Shown: one piece after another, positions 37,499-47,105 of the stretch
Numbering within the stretch: the stretch's first letter is position 1
How the letters are laid out: every line of letters starts with the position of its first letter
Source of the DNA: Rhizobium sp. NFR03
Lineage (GTDB): Bacteria > Pseudomonadota > Alphaproteobacteria > Rhizobiales > Rhizobiaceae
Assembly (NCBI RefSeq): GCF_900111275.1
Contig: NZ_FOGR01000002.1
Span: 62,001-126,000, forward strand
Length of the DNA stretch: 64,000 nucleotides
Direction of reading: 5' to 3'
Position numbers and translations under genes: made by a program
Notes under the pieces: model-generated
The model's input: the letters and a program-made list of their open reading frames with translations, nothing else
Databases searched by the model: none
Told to the model about the DNA's origin: nothing

Positions 37499-39388
37499 AT
37501 GAACCAGCAAGCCCCCATCGCATCCGGCGATACAGGTACCCCGGCGGGAACGGTGCGTCTGACCATGGCGCAGGCCGTGGCGCGCTTTCTGACGCGGCAG
37601 ATGACGGTGATCGACGGCGAGACCGTGCCGATCTTCGGCGGCGTTTTCGCCATCTTCGGCCATGGCAATGTGGCCGGCATGGGGGAGGCGCTCCATGGCA
37701 TCAAGGACACGCTGCCGACCTACCGCGCCCAGAACGAGCAGGGCATGGCGAACGCCGCCATCGCTTTCGCCAAGGCAAGCTTCCGCCGCCGTTTCATGGC
37801 CTGCACCACCTCGATCGGCCCCGGTGCGCTCAACATGGTGACGTCGGCCGCGCTCGCCCATGTCAACCGGCTGCCGGTCCTGCTCCTGCCCGGCGACGTC
37901 TTCGCCAATCGCCGGCCGGACCCGGTGTTGCAGCAGATCGAGGACTTCGGCGACGGCAGCATGACCGTCAACGACTGCTTCCGCCCGGTCTCTCGCTATT
38001 TCGACCGGATCACGCGCCCCGAGCAGATCATCCCCGCGCTGCGCCGCGCCATGCAGGTGCTGACCGACCCGGCCGATTGCGGCCCGGTGACGCTGGCGCT
38101 CTGCCAGGACGTGCAGGCCGAGGCCTACGACTACCCCGAGAGCTTCTTTGCCGAAAAGGTCTGGCTGCCGCGCAAACTCCGCCCGGATACGCAGGAGCGC
38201 CTTGCCGCCTCCACCGCGATTGCCGCGGCAAAGAAGCCGGTCATCATTGCCGGTGGCGGCGTGCTCTACAGCGAGGCGAGCGAGGCGCTGGCCGCCTTTG
38301 CCGAAAAGCACGGCATCCCCGTCGTGGAAACGCAGGCCGGCAAATCGTCGCTGCCGGACGGCCACCCGCTCAACATGGGCTCCGTCGGCGTGACCGGCAC
38401 ATCGGCGGCGAACACGCTTGCCGAAGAAGCCGACCTCGTGCTTGCGGTCGGCACGCGCCTTCAGGATTTCACCACCGGCTCCTGGGCGCTGTTCAAGAAC
38501 GAGGGCCTGAAAATCGTCGGGCTCAACGTGCAGGCTTTCGACGCTGCCAAGCATGAATCCCTGCCTCTCGTATGCGATGCCGCGACCGGGCTTGCCGAAT
38601 TGTCGGCGGAGCTTGGAACCTACCATGCCGGCAGCGCCTGGGGAGACAAGGCCGGCACCCTGAAAGCCGAATGGCAGCTTGCAGCCGACACGGCGCTGGC
38701 CGCCAGCAATGTGGATCTTCCCTCCGACGCGCAGGTCATCGGCGCGGTCATGCGGGCCCGCGACCGCGATACCACGCTCGTCTGCGCGGCAGGTGGTCTT
38801 CCGGGCGAGCTGCACAAGCTCTGGAGGGCCGAAAAGCCCGGCAGCTACCACATGGAATATGGCTTCTCGACCATGGGCTACGAGATTGCCGGCGGTCTCG
38901 GCGTGAAGCTTGCAAAGCCCTCGAGCGACGTCATCGTGATGGTCGGCGACGGCAGCTACATGATGCTGAACGCCGAGATCGCCTCCTCCATCATGCTCGG
39001 TGCGAAGATCACCATCGTGCTCCTCGACAATGCCGGCTATGGCTGCATCAACCGGCTGCAGATGGCGACCGGCGGTGCGAACTTCAACAATCTGCTGGCC
39101 GACACCCACCACGTCGAGCTGCCCGCTATCGACTTCGCGGCACACGCCGCCGCCATGGGCGCCGTGACGCGCAAGGTCGCCTCGCTCGCCGAGCTGGAAG
39201 CGGCATTGGCGCAGACGGCGGCGGAAACGCGCACGACCGTGATCGTCATCGACACCGACCCGCTGATCACCACGGATGCCGGTGGCCACTGGTGGGATGT
39301 CGCGGTGCCGGAAGTCTCCGGGCGCGACGAAGTCGGCGAGGCGCGCCGGGCTTACGAGCGGGCGCTTGCCGCCCAGCGCGTCGGCTAA
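37499..39388 (+). CDS. iolD: 3D-(3,5/4)-trihydroxycyclohexane-1,2-dione hydrolase
   Basis: Thiamine-diphosphate enzyme that opens the inositol-derived ring to 5-deoxy-glucuronate. 629 residues. The catalytic glutamate of the ThDP family is in [13 protein letters not shown] near residue 82, and the ThDP/Mg motif [11 protein letters not shown]...VLLDN lies near 483-511. A GAGGAG precedes the ATG at 37499. About 120 bases separate it from iolC, partly made of the tandem repeat. Confidence 0.96.
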   Translation: MNQQAPIASGDTGTPAGTVRLTMAQAVARFLTRQMTVIDGETVPIFGGVFAIFGHGNVAGMGEALHGIKDTLPTYRAQNEQGMANAAIAFAKASFRRRFMACTTSIGPGALNMVTSAALAHVNRLPVLLLPGDVFANRRPDPVLQQIEDFGDGSMTVNDCFRPVSRYFDRITRPEQIIPALRRAMQVLTDPADCGPVTLALCQDVQAEAYDYPESFFAEKVWLPRKLRPDTQERLAASTAIAAAKKPVIIAGGGVLYSEASEALAAFAEKHGIPVVETQAGKSSLPDGHPLNMGSVGVTGTSAANTLAEEADLVLAVGTRLQDFTTGSWALFKNEGLKIVGLNVQAFDAAKHESLPLVCDAATGLAELSAELGTYHAGSAWGDKAGTLKAEWQLAADTALAASNVDLPSDAQVIGAVMRARDRDTTLVCAAGGLPGELHKLWRAEKPGSYHMEYGFSTMGYEIAGGLGVKLAKPSSDVIVMVGDGSYMMLNAEIASSIMLGAKITIVLLDNAGYGCINRLQMATGGANFNNLLADTHHVELPAIDFAAHAAAMGAVTRKVASLAELEAALAQTAAETRTTVIVIDTDPLITTDAGGHWWDVAVPEVSGRDEVGEARRAYERALAAQRVG

Positions 39389-39425
39389 TGCCTTTCAACG
39401 TTTTCACCTGTCACAGAGAACCATC

Positions 39426-40328
39426 ATGATCCGCTACGGAACCAACCCGATCGCCTGGACCAATGACGACGATCAGACGATCGGCGCCCATCTCTCCCTC
39501 GAAGACTGCCTGTCCGATTGCCAGAAGATCGGCTTCGACGGCATCGAGAAGGGACACAAGATGCCGACCGACCCGCAGGCATTGAAGGCGAAGCTTGCCG
39601 AATACGGCCTCGTCTTCGTTTCCGGCTGGCACTCGACCAATCTTCTGACCCATGACGTCGAGGCCGAGAAGGCGGCGATCCAGCCGCATCTCGATCTCCT
39701 GAAGGCGAACGGCTGCAAGGTCTGCATCGTCTGCGAGACGTCCAATGCCATTCACGGCAATGACGCGACTTCGCTTGTGGCCGACAAGCCGGTGCTGCCC
39801 GACGACCAGTGGGAAAAGTTCGGCGCCGATATCGAGGCGATCGCCCAATATTGCGCCGATCAGGGCATCGAACTCGTCTATCACCACCACATGGGCACGA
39901 TCGTGCAGACCGGACCCGAGATCGACCGGCTGATGGAGACGACGGGACCTGCGACCAAGCTGTTGCTCGACACCGGCCATGCCTGGTTCGGCGGCTCGGA
40001 CCCGGCAGAGCTTGCGGCGAAATACATGCACCGCGTGCGCCACATCCATGCCAAGAACGTCCGCCGCGCGGTGCGCAGGGAGGTCGAGGACAACGGCCTG
40101 TCTTTCCTCGAAGGCGTGCGCCGCGGCGTCTTCACCGTGCCGGGCGACGAGGAGGGGGGTGTGGATTTCCTGGCCGTCCTCAAGATCGCTGCCGAGCACG
40201 GCTATGACGGCTGGCTGGTGATCGAGGCGGAACAGGACAGCGCCATCCGCATTCCCTTCGAATACCAGTCGCTCGGGTTCAAATCGCTGAAGGCCTTTGC
40301 GAAAGAGGCGGGGCTGGATCGGTCCTGA
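39426..40328 (+). CDS. iolE: Inosose dehydratase (2-keto-myo-inositol dehydratase)
   Basis: Removes water from scyllo-inosose, the product of inositol dehydrogenase, to give the iolD substrate. 300 residues, TIM-barrel of the xylose isomerase-like type. It starts [16 protein letters not shown], a family hallmark, and has [10 protein letters not shown] and [11 protein letters not shown] with likely metal ligands. Start ATG 39426; a longer frame runs back into iolD. Inositol dehydrogenase (idhA/iolG) and the iolA step are not in this window. Confidence 0.96.
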   Translation: MIRYGTNPIAWTNDDDQTIGAHLSLEDCLSDCQKIGFDGIEKGHKMPTDPQALKAKLAEYGLVFVSGWHSTNLLTHDVEAEKAAIQPHLDLLKANGCKVCIVCETSNAIHGNDATSLVADKPVLPDDQWEKFGADIEAIAQYCADQGIELVYHHHMGTIVQTGPEIDRLMETTGPATKLLLDTGHAWFGGSDPAELAAKYMHRVRHIHAKNVRRAVRREVEDNGLSFLEGVRRGVFTVPGDEEGGVDFLAVLKIAAEHGYDGWLVIEAEQDSAIRIPFEYQSLGFKSLKAFAKEAGLDRS

Positions 40329-40343
40329 TCTCATATTTGCGAT

Positions 40344-40395
40344 GGCCCCTCATCCGCCTGCCGGCACCTTCTCCCCGCTTGAGCGGGGCGAAGGG
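40344..40395. repeat. Small dispersed-type palindromic element between iolE and iolB
   Basis: A GC-rich stretch ending in a hairpin CCCCGC-TTGA-GCGGGG (40373-40388) flanked by CTT/GAAG, preceded by CCCCTCATCCGCCTGCCGGC. I recognise this style of element from rhizobial intergenic regions. It could attenuate transcription between iolE and iolB. Confidence 0.5.
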
Positions 40396-40471
40396 ACTTG
40401 GGGCAAACGCGTTTGCCTTCAGATGCAAGGCCGAGCCGGTCTCAACCCAACAACACGGATAGGAACCTGAC

Positions 40472-41272
40472 ATGCCGAACCTCCTCGTCAAGCCGCAGGG
40501 CTCTCGCGGTCTCGTCCATGACATCACGCCGGACAGTGCCGGCTGGACCTATGTCGGCTTTCAGCTGCACAGGCTCGGTGCCGGTGAGGCGATGTCAGGC
40601 GAAACGGGCGAGCGGGAGGTCTGCCTCGTGCTCGTTGCCGGCAAGGCGCGGGTGACCGTGGAGGGCGAGGATTTCGGCGAGCTCGGTGAGCGGATGAGCC
40701 CGTTCGAGGGCGCGCCGTTTTCGGTCTATGTGCCGAAGGGCGCGACCTATACGGTGACGGCGACGACGGAGCTGGAACTCGGGGTCTGCTCGGCACCGGG
40801 CGGCGAGGGCTTCAAGGCGCAGGTCATCCGGCCGGACCGGCACCCGCAGATGACGCGCGGCAAGGGCACCAATACCCGTTACGTCACCAATATCATGCCG
40901 GAGGACGACGGCGCGGCGCAGTCGCTGCTCGTGGTCGAGGTCATCACCCCCGGCGGCCACACCTCGTCCTATCCGCCGCACAAGCATGACGAGGACAACC
41001 TGCCGGCGGAAAGCTTCCTCGAGGAAACCTACTACCACCGCCTCAACCCGTCGCAGGGCTTTGCCATGCAGCGCGTCTATACCGACGACCGCTCGCTGGA
41101 CGAAACCATGGCGGTGGAGAACGGCGACGTCGTGCTGGTGCCCAAAGGCTACCACCCGGTCGCCGCGATCCATGGCTACGATCTTTACTACCTCAACGTC
41201 ATGGCCGGCCCTTCGCGGGCGTGGAAGTTCAACAATGCCAAGGAGCATGCCTGGCTTTTCACGGGCGTGTGA
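40472..41272 (+). CDS. iolB: 5-deoxy-glucuronate isomerase
   Basis: Isomerises 5-deoxy-glucuronate to 5-dehydro-2-deoxy-gluconate, the iolC substrate. 266 residues of the KduI/IolB bicupin fold. YPPHKHDEDNLP and the glutamate in EETYYHRLNPSQGFAMQRVY form the metal site, and VLVPKGYHPV closes the cupin. 143 bases after iolE, separated by the palindromic element. Last gene of the cluster. Confidence 0.96.
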   Translation: MPNLLVKPQGSRGLVHDITPDSAGWTYVGFQLHRLGAGEAMSGETGEREVCLVLVAGKARVTVEGEDFGELGERMSPFEGAPFSVYVPKGATYTVTATTELELGVCSAPGGEGFKAQVIRPDRHPQMTRGKGTNTRYVTNIMPEDDGAAQSLLVVEVITPGGHTSSYPPHKHDEDNLPAESFLEETYYHRLNPSQGFAMQRVYTDDRSLDETMAVENGDVVLVPKGYHPVAAIHGYDLYYLNVMAGPSRAWKFNNAKEHAWLFTGV

Positions 41273-41824
41273 CATCGGCACCGCGCGCGAAACGCCGGAG
41301 CTTTGAAAAAACAGGTTCGGACGGGGCACCGAAAGTTGCCGCGTAAAAAGGTATGAGTATGACACCTTCCGGTGCCCCGTTCGGCGGTTTATGCCCGCAA
41401 CTCCGGTCTCTCTGACCCCGGTTTGCCCTCGCGCGGTCGAAACCGTGAAAGGCGGAAGCGAAGCTGTGTGCCGCACAGGCACGTCCGGGCTCATCCGATC
41501 CGATGCAGGACTGCATCGCACCGCCGTCCCGGAGGGAGACCATTTTCTGCGGACCCCTGAAGACCGGGCTTGCGTCCCGCCCTTGCCTCCCGGAGCCGGC
41601 CCCGCCTCGCCGGAACGCCTTCCGGTGTATCCGCGACGGAACGGGGCGATGATGGCATGGCGCAGGCGGGGCGGGGATGGATGGCCCCGAGATTTTTTAC
41701 AAGGCATTGAAATCACAAGCGTGGCGTCGTGCCGGTATCCCCGCGCGCGGCAACGCATATTTATGCTGAAACCGGTTCCTGTTTCGGGGATTATATAGCA
41801 GTCTTAGAGAACGGGAGGCCGGAC
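41273..41824. other. Gene-free gap between iolB and the Gfa-like gene
   Basis: No convincing gene in 552 bases; short open frames here look random. It contains an 11-bp inverted repeat, ACGGGGCACCG (41321-41331) and CGGTGCCCCGT (41370-41380), with a 38-base loop 48 bases after iolB, possibly its terminator or the remains of a repeat. An AT-rich TATATA at 41793-41798, 27 bases before the next ATG, may be a -10 element. Confidence 0.5.
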
Positions 41825-42229
41825 ATGAGAATCGATGGAGCGTGCCACTGCGGAGAGATCGCTTTCGAGGCGGAGATCGATCCCGATGCGGTCTCCGTGT
41901 GTCATTGCACCGATTGCCAGCAACTGACGGGGACAGTCTACCGGGTCACGGTCTCCGTTCCGCGCGAGCAATTCGCGCTGACGAAAGGTTCGCCGAAGAC
42001 CTATGTGAAGACGGCCGATAACGGTCACCGCCGTCTTCAGATGTTCTGCCCCGATTGCGGCTCACCGATTTTCACGACGGGAGAGGGCAATGAGGCCGCG
42101 GAGATCGGCATCCGCTGGGGCAATATCCGCCAGCGCGGCGACCTCGCGCCGAAGCGCCAGATCTGGTGCTCGTCCGCCGCGCCATGGCTGGAGACGGTCT
42201 CGCAACTGCCGGGGAAGCCGGGAGATTGA
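41825..42229 (+). CDS. Gfa/CENP-V family glutathione-dependent aldehyde-activating protein
   Basis: 134-residue zinc protein of the Gfa fold. Cysteines are in GACHCG (C7, C9), CHCTDC (C26, C28, C31) and FCPDCG (near 77-80), the full two-zinc set. The family includes the enzyme forming S-hydroxymethylglutathione from formaldehyde, but most members have unknown substrates. GGGAGG lies seven bases before the ATG. Its stop overlaps the AraC gene start. Confidence 0.88.
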   Translation: MRIDGACHCGEIAFEAEIDPDAVSVCHCTDCQQLTGTVYRVTVSVPREQFALTKGSPKTYVKTADNGHRRLQMFCPDCGSPIFTTGEGNEAAEIGIRWGNIRQRGDLAPKRQIWCSSAAPWLETVSQLPGKPGD

Positions 42230-43056
42230 GGCCCTTCAGCGTCGCGGCCGCCGTCATCGAAGGGATCGTCGTGGTCGGTGCGCAGACCGATGCAAGCTTC
42301 GGCCGGCATACGCACGACGACTTCGGGTTCGGTTTGATCGAGACGGGCGGCCAAGTCTCGGCAAGCGGCCGGGGCCGTGTCGAGGCGGGACCCGGCCATA
42401 TCATCACCGTCAATCCCGGCGAGGTGCATGACGGTCACGCGATCCGCGGCGAGATGCGGCGCTGGCGTATGCTCTATATCGACCCCGAACAGATGCACAG
42501 GATCGCAAGCGATGTCCGCGAGCGAGAGGGCGCGACGTTCGAATTCACCGATCCGGTCATCGCCGACCAGCATCTCGCGGCGGCGTTTCCCCTGCTCGTT
42601 TCGGCCATATCCGGTGAGACGGCCTGCGCGATGGCGGCCGAGGCGGGCCTCCTCTCCCTCGTGGCCCGCCTTCTCGGACGCACGCCCGTCGCCGATGCGC
42701 CGTTCGGGACGACGGCCATCGCCCGCCAGCGGATCGATGACGATCCCGCCGCTTTTCTCACCCTCCAGCATCTTGCAGCGGACACGGGCCTTTCCCGCTT
42801 CCAGTTCCTGCGTGCCTTCGCACGGGAGACGGGGCTCACGCCTCATGCCTATATCGTCCAGAAGCGCCTCGGTCTTGCCCGCCGGATGATCCTGCGCGGG
42901 ATGACACTCGGCGAGGCCGCAGTCGCCTCCGGCTTTGCCGATCAGAGCCACATGACGCGGCTCTTCGTCCGCAATTTCGGGTTCACGCCGGGGGGCCTAG
43001 CCTCCGCAGCGTGGCCGCCTGCAATTTCGTTCAAGACCGCATATCCACCTGTCTGA
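42226..43056 (+). CDS. AraC family transcriptional regulator with cupin sensor domain
   Basis: 276 residues if started at TTG 42226, which overlaps the upstream stop as TTGA and has GGGGAAG eight bases upstream. An in-frame GTG at 42166 would add 20 residues inside the previous gene. The N-terminal AraC-binding cupin (about 10-95, HTHDDFGFGLIETG) is followed by two helix-turn-helix motifs (LQHLAADTGLSRFQFLRAFARETG and EAAVASGFADQSHMTRLFVRNFG). It probably controls the lysE-like exporter 37 bases downstream, a frequent pairing. Confidence 0.85.
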   Translation: MRPFSVAAAVIEGIVVVGAQTDASFGRHTHDDFGFGLIETGGQVSASGRGRVEAGPGHIITVNPGEVHDGHAIRGEMRRWRMLYIDPEQMHRIASDVREREGATFEFTDPVIADQHLAAAFPLLVSAISGETACAMAAEAGLLSLVARLLGRTPVADAPFGTTAIARQRIDDDPAAFLTLQHLAADTGLSRFQFLRAFARETGLTPHAYIVQKRLGLARRMILRGMTLGEAAVASGFADQSHMTRLFVRNFGFTPGGLASAAWPPAISFKTAYPPV

Positions 43057-43093
43057 TCGAGTGGCGTTTCCCTCACGGAACAGGACGCCCATC

Positions 43094-43705
43094 ATGTCGC
43101 TCGATTATCTTCTGACCTCGCTCGTCGTCATCCTTCTGCCAGGAACCGGCGTTCTCTATACGCTGGCTATCGGCGTGAACGCCGGAGCCCGCGCCAGCCT
43201 GTTTGCGGCCCTCGGCTGCACGCTCGGCATCGTGCCGCACATCGCGGTGGGAATCCTCGGCCTGTCGGCCCTTCTCCACGCCAGCGCTCTCGTGTTCACG
43301 ACCGTGCGGTTCGCGGGCGTCGCCTATCTCCTCTACATGGCCGTGATGGTGTTGCGCGGTGGCGGCGGACTGGAGATCGCGGACGGCGCCGCCGGCCCGC
43401 GTCCGCTGAAAATCGTCGGCACCGCCATTCTTCTCAATGTGCTCAATCCGAAGCTGACGCTCTTCTTTCTCTCGTTCCTGCCGCAGTTCATTCAGCCGGA
43501 AACCCTGTCTCCGACAGGAGATCTCATGGCGCTGGCTGCGATCTTCATGCTGCTGACCTTCCTTGTTTTCGCGCTGTACGGCTTGTTTGCCAGTGCGGCA
43601 AGATCCGCGATCCTGACGCGCCCCGCGATCATGATCTGGATGCGTCGCAGTTTTGCCGCAGCCTTTGCGACGATGGGGCTGCGGCTCGCCATCGAAGGCC
43701 ACTGA
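43094..43705 (+). CDS. LysE/RhtB family amino acid exporter
   Basis: 203-residue inner-membrane protein with about six helices. The N-terminus MSLDYLLTSLVVILLPGTGVLYTLAIG and the LLNVLNPKLTLFFLSFLPQF motif are typical of the LysE/RhtB superfamily. It exports amino acids or derivatives; the substrate is not predictable. ATG 43094 is favoured over 43061 because it begins at the first helix. Confidence 0.9.
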   Translation: MSLDYLLTSLVVILLPGTGVLYTLAIGVNAGARASLFAALGCTLGIVPHIAVGILGLSALLHASALVFTTVRFAGVAYLLYMAVMVLRGGGGLEIADGAAGPRPLKIVGTAILLNVLNPKLTLFFLSFLPQFIQPETLSPTGDLMALAAIFMLLTFLVFALYGLFASAARSAILTRPAIMIWMRRSFAAAFATMGLRLAIEGH

Positions 43706-43861
43706 GAGAAGCATGGAGAGGGACCCGATGCGGCATTCTCCCATCCTTCCCGCCTTCGCCATTTGCTTTCCGGCGCCGATGTCCTTAAGCCGAGGAGACC
43801 TTGCAACGCGGCCCGCTACGCTCGGCAACATGGGGCCGCGATCTCTTCGAGACCGAAAGGA

Positions 43862-44584
43862 ATGCCAGTCTTGTCTTCTCCCGTATCCGCTTCGTCTTCC
43901 ACCGAAACCCTGTCCTCGCATCCCACGCTCGGCAAGCCGTTTTCCGCCTTCCTGTTCGACATGGACGGCACGCTCCTGAACTCCATTGCGGCGGCCGAGC
44001 GCGTCTGGGGCAAGTGGGCCGTGGCGCACGGGCTCGACCTCAAGACCTTCCTGCCCTTCATGCATGGAAAGCGCGGCATCGACACGATCACGCAGCTGAA
44101 CCTGCCGGGCGTCGATCCGGCGAAGGAAGCGGCCTACATCACCCAGGCCGAGATCGACGATGTCGAAGGCGTCAAGCCGATCCCCGGCGCGCTGGAATTC
44201 CTGAAGACGCTGCCTTCCGACCGCTGGGCAATCGTCACCTCCTCGCCGCTGCCGCTGGCAAAGGCCCGTCTTGCCAAGGCCGGCATCACGGCGCCGAAAT
44301 TTCTGGTGACGGCGGAAGACGTGACACAGGGCAAGCCGGCTCCGGATTGCTACCGGCTCGGCGCCGAGCGCGTCGGCTTCAATCCCGAGGATTGCCTCGT
44401 GTTCGAAGACGTTCCGGCCGGTGTCATGGCCGGCGAGGCGGCGGGCGCTGATGTTGCTGTCGTCACCACGACGCATGAGCACGCGATGGAAACGACACAT
44501 CTGAAGATCCCCGGCTATGAAGGACTTGCGGTTGAGATCGCTTCCGACGGACGTCTCATGCTGGTTGAAAAGTCGCGCGCTTAA
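43862..44584 (+). CDS. HAD superfamily sugar-phosphatase-like hydrolase
   Basis: About 240 residues. HAD motif I is FLFDMDGTLLNS (nucleophile Asp), motif II IVTSSP, motif III lysine in GKPAPDCY, and motif IV VFEDVPAGVMAG. The cap type and DVPAG suggest the HAD-IA group of sugar or polyol phosphatases (2-deoxyglucose-6-P or glycerol-3-P like). ATG 43862 abuts an AAGGA; a TTG at 43871 would have better spacing. It precedes otsB, but a role in trehalose metabolism is only a guess. Confidence 0.82.
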   Translation: MPVLSSPVSASSSTETLSSHPTLGKPFSAFLFDMDGTLLNSIAAAERVWGKWAVAHGLDLKTFLPFMHGKRGIDTITQLNLPGVDPAKEAAYITQAEIDDVEGVKPIPGALEFLKTLPSDRWAIVTSSPLPLAKARLAKAGITAPKFLVTAEDVTQGKPAPDCYRLGAERVGFNPEDCLVFEDVPAGVMAGEAAGADVAVVTTTHEHAMETTHLKIPGYEGLAVEIASDGRLMLVEKSRA

Positions 44585-44642
44585 GGACACGTCACCGTCG
44601 TTAAGGGTTGCCGCGGGAACGCGGCGACCTAACTAGACCCTC

Positions 44643-45488
44643 ATGCCAAACGACAGCCACACCCTTCTCACACCGGATCCGGGCGTCACGACCGGCGGGC
44701 AGGAGCCGTTCCCGGACGTGCCCGCCGACCTGTCAGCCGACGTGTTCAGGCGCATCGCCGCAGAGCCGGACGACTGGGCCCTGTTCCTCGATATCGACGG
44801 CACGCTGGTCGATCTTGCGGAAACGCCGGACGCGATCGTCGTTCCCCCTGATCTGCCCGCAACGCTCATGTCGCTGTCCAACCGTCTCGGTGGCGCGCTT
44901 GCGCTCGTGACCGGACGGGCGCTGCATTATGCCGACGTGCTGTTCGATCCCGCGACCTTCCCGATCGCCGGCCTTCATGGCGCCGAACTCCGCGACCAGA
45001 CCGGCGCGATTACGCGGCCCGACATCACGCCTGCCTTCGTGACGCTCAAGAACGAGATCGCCAAGACGGTCAAGGATTGGGACGGCGTGCTGTTCGAGGA
45101 CAAGGGCGCCGCCGTGGCGCTGCATTACCGGCTGGCGCCGGAACGCTGCGCCGATGTGGAGCACATCATGCGGCGCGCCTCGGTCGCCATCGGCGGCGAT
45201 TGGGGCCTGCAATTCGGCAAGATGGTCGTGGAGCTTCGCCCGGCAACGGCGAGCAAGGGGGGCGCCCTCATGACCTTTCTGTCGCAGTCGCCCTTCGAAG
45301 GCCGAAAGCCGCTGGCGATCGGCGACGACGTGACGGACGAGGCCATGTTCAAGGTGGCGAATGCCGCCGGCGGCATGTCTCTCCGGGTCGGTGCCCCCGG
45401 TTTCGAAACGCAGGCGCAGGCCACGATCGGTTCGGCGCAGGAGGTGCGCAACGCACTGGCGGCGCTTGCCCATGCAGGCAAGCCGTGA
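44643..45488 (+). CDS. otsB: Trehalose-6-phosphate phosphatase
   Basis: 281-residue HAD phosphatase completing trehalose synthesis. DxDGT motif in FLDIDGTLVDLAETPDAI; the later motifs are KGGALMTFL and AIGDDVTDEAMF. It lies 70 bases before otsA. Trehalose is an osmoprotectant and desiccation protectant in rhizobia. Confidence 0.95.
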   Translation: MPNDSHTLLTPDPGVTTGGQEPFPDVPADLSADVFRRIAAEPDDWALFLDIDGTLVDLAETPDAIVVPPDLPATLMSLSNRLGGALALVTGRALHYADVLFDPATFPIAGLHGAELRDQTGAITRPDITPAFVTLKNEIAKTVKDWDGVLFEDKGAAVALHYRLAPERCADVEHIMRRASVAIGGDWGLQFGKMVVELRPATASKGGALMTFLSQSPFEGRKPLAIGDDVTDEAMFKVANAAGGMSLRVGAPGFETQAQATIGSAQEVRNALAALAHAGKP

Positions 45489-45558
45489 GCGGCCCGTGCG
45501 CCGACTGTCGGAACGCGTTCTTGAGCGTATTCCGACCGATATCTGAAAGGAAACCATT

Positions 45559-46932
45559 TTGAGCCGTCTGATCGTCGTGTCCAACCGGGTACCGGTGCCG
45601 GAAAAATCGGGCGATGCCCCGGCGGGCGGCCTTGCCGTCGCCTTGCAGGCCGCGCTCGAGGAGCATGGCGGCATCTGGATGGGCTGGTCCGGCAAATCCA
45701 GCGGCACGAAGGAGCCGGCAGCGCTCGACCTCAAGGACCGGGGCAAGATCACCTATGCGCTGACGGACCTCACCGACAAGGATGTCGATGAATATTATTT
45801 CGGTTTCGCCAACCGCGTGCTCTGGCCGATCTGCCATTACCGGCTGGATCTCGCCGAATACGGCCGCAAGGAAATGGCCGGCTATTTCCGCGTGAACCGC
45901 TTCTTCGCCCATCGGCTGGCGCCGCTGTTGCAGCCGGACGACGTCATCTGGATCCACGACTATCATCTGATTCCGCTCGCGGCCGAACTGCGCCAGATGG
46001 GCATCCAGAACCGTATCGGCTTCTTCCTCCACATTCCCTGGCCGCCGGCCGATGTGCTCTTTGCCATGCCGGTGCATGAGGAGATCATGCGCGGTCTCTC
46101 GCATTACGACCTCATCGGCTTCCAGACGGACCACGATCTGGAGAACTTCGCAGGCGGGCTTCGCCGCGAGGGCATCGGCAACGAGATCAATCCCGGTCGC
46201 TACAGTGCGCACGGCCGCATCTTCAAGGGCGGCACCTATGGCATCGGCATCGAGACGAAGGCCTTTGCCAATTTTGCCCGAAAGAGCGCGTCGCATGTCA
46301 TGGTGAGGAAGGCGGCCGCCAGCATCGAGGGGCGCGACCTGATCATCGGCGTTGACCGGCTGGACTATTCCAAGGGTATCACCCAGCGGATCGACGCTTT
46401 CGAACGCTTCATCGAGGCGAGCCCCGGACAACAGGGCAAGGTGACCTATTTGCAGGTGACGCCCAAATCGCGCTCCGAAGTGCCGGAGTACGAGGCGATG
46501 CAGCGCACGGTCGCCGAACAGGCGGGGCGTGTCAACGGCGCACTCGGCACGGTGGACTGGGTGCCGATCCGCTATATCAACCGCTCGATCTCGCGGCCGA
46601 TTCTCGCCGGCCTCTACCGGATGGCGAAAGTGGGTCTGGTGACGCCGCTGCGCGACGGCATGAACCTCGTCGCCAAGGAATATGTCGCAGCGCAGGATCC
46701 GGACAATCCGGGCGTGCTGGTGCTGTCCCGCTTTGCCGGGGCGGCCCGCGAGCTCGAAGGCGCCCTCCTGGTCAACCCCTACGACATCGAGGGTACCGCG
46801 AACGCCATTGCGCGGGCGTTGTCGATGCCGCTGCCGGAGCGGCAGGAGCGGTGGGGCAAGATGATGGATTATCTCAACGAGCACGACGTGGTGCGCTGGT
46901 GCGACGATTTCCTCAAGGACCTCGTTGCCTGA
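45559..46932 (+). CDS. otsA: Trehalose-6-phosphate synthase
   Basis: GT20 glycosyltransferase joining UDP-glucose and glucose-6-phosphate. 457 residues. N-terminal [22 protein letters not shown], then [32 protein letters not shown] and [16 protein letters not shown], all hallmark stretches. The start is TTG at 45559 with AAGGA eight bases upstream; no ATG fits. Order otsB-otsA on the same strand implies co-transcription. Confidence 0.96.
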   Translation: MSRLIVVSNRVPVPEKSGDAPAGGLAVALQAALEEHGGIWMGWSGKSSGTKEPAALDLKDRGKITYALTDLTDKDVDEYYFGFANRVLWPICHYRLDLAEYGRKEMAGYFRVNRFFAHRLAPLLQPDDVIWIHDYHLIPLAAELRQMGIQNRIGFFLHIPWPPADVLFAMPVHEEIMRGLSHYDLIGFQTDHDLENFAGGLRREGIGNEINPGRYSAHGRIFKGGTYGIGIETKAFANFARKSASHVMVRKAAASIEGRDLIIGVDRLDYSKGITQRIDAFERFIEASPGQQGKVTYLQVTPKSRSEVPEYEAMQRTVAEQAGRVNGALGTVDWVPIRYINRSISRPILAGLYRMAKVGLVTPLRDGMNLVAKEYVAAQDPDNPGVLVLSRFAGAARELEGALLVNPYDIEGTANAIARALSMPLPERQERWGKMMDYLNEHDVVRWCDDFLKDLVA

Positions 46933-46943
46933 TCACCTTTTTT

Positions 46944-47051
46944 CGTCATCCTCGGCCTTGTGCCGAGGATCTGCCGTCGCCCTCGCAAACACGATGATCC
47001 GTCAGATCGCAGACCGTGCCGCAGATCCTCGGCACAAGGCCGAGGATGACG
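46944..47051. repeat. 108-bp composite palindromic repeat, copy 1
   Basis: Perfect 31-bp inverted repeat: arms 46944-46974 and 47021-47051, spacer 46 bases. Each arm is itself a hairpin, ATCCTCGGC/GCCGAGGAT around CTTGT. It fills the gap between convergent otsA and prfC, where it could end transcription both ways. A second copy, in opposite orientation and with a related spacer, is at 62074-62180. Confidence 0.85.
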
Positions 47052-47105
47052 TTTGCGCGTTGGGATGACGTATCGCGAGGGAGGATGACGTTGCGGGGAG
47101 GAATA

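Noticed and set aside
41391-41798. 135-codon open frame in the gap after iolB
   Set aside because: Composition is random-looking, there is no ribosome-binding site, and it conflicts with the probable promoter of the next gene.
44581-44642. CtrA box from the two TTAAGG motifs between the HAD gene and otsB
   Set aside because: The TTAA halves are too far apart to fit TTAA-N7-TTAA.
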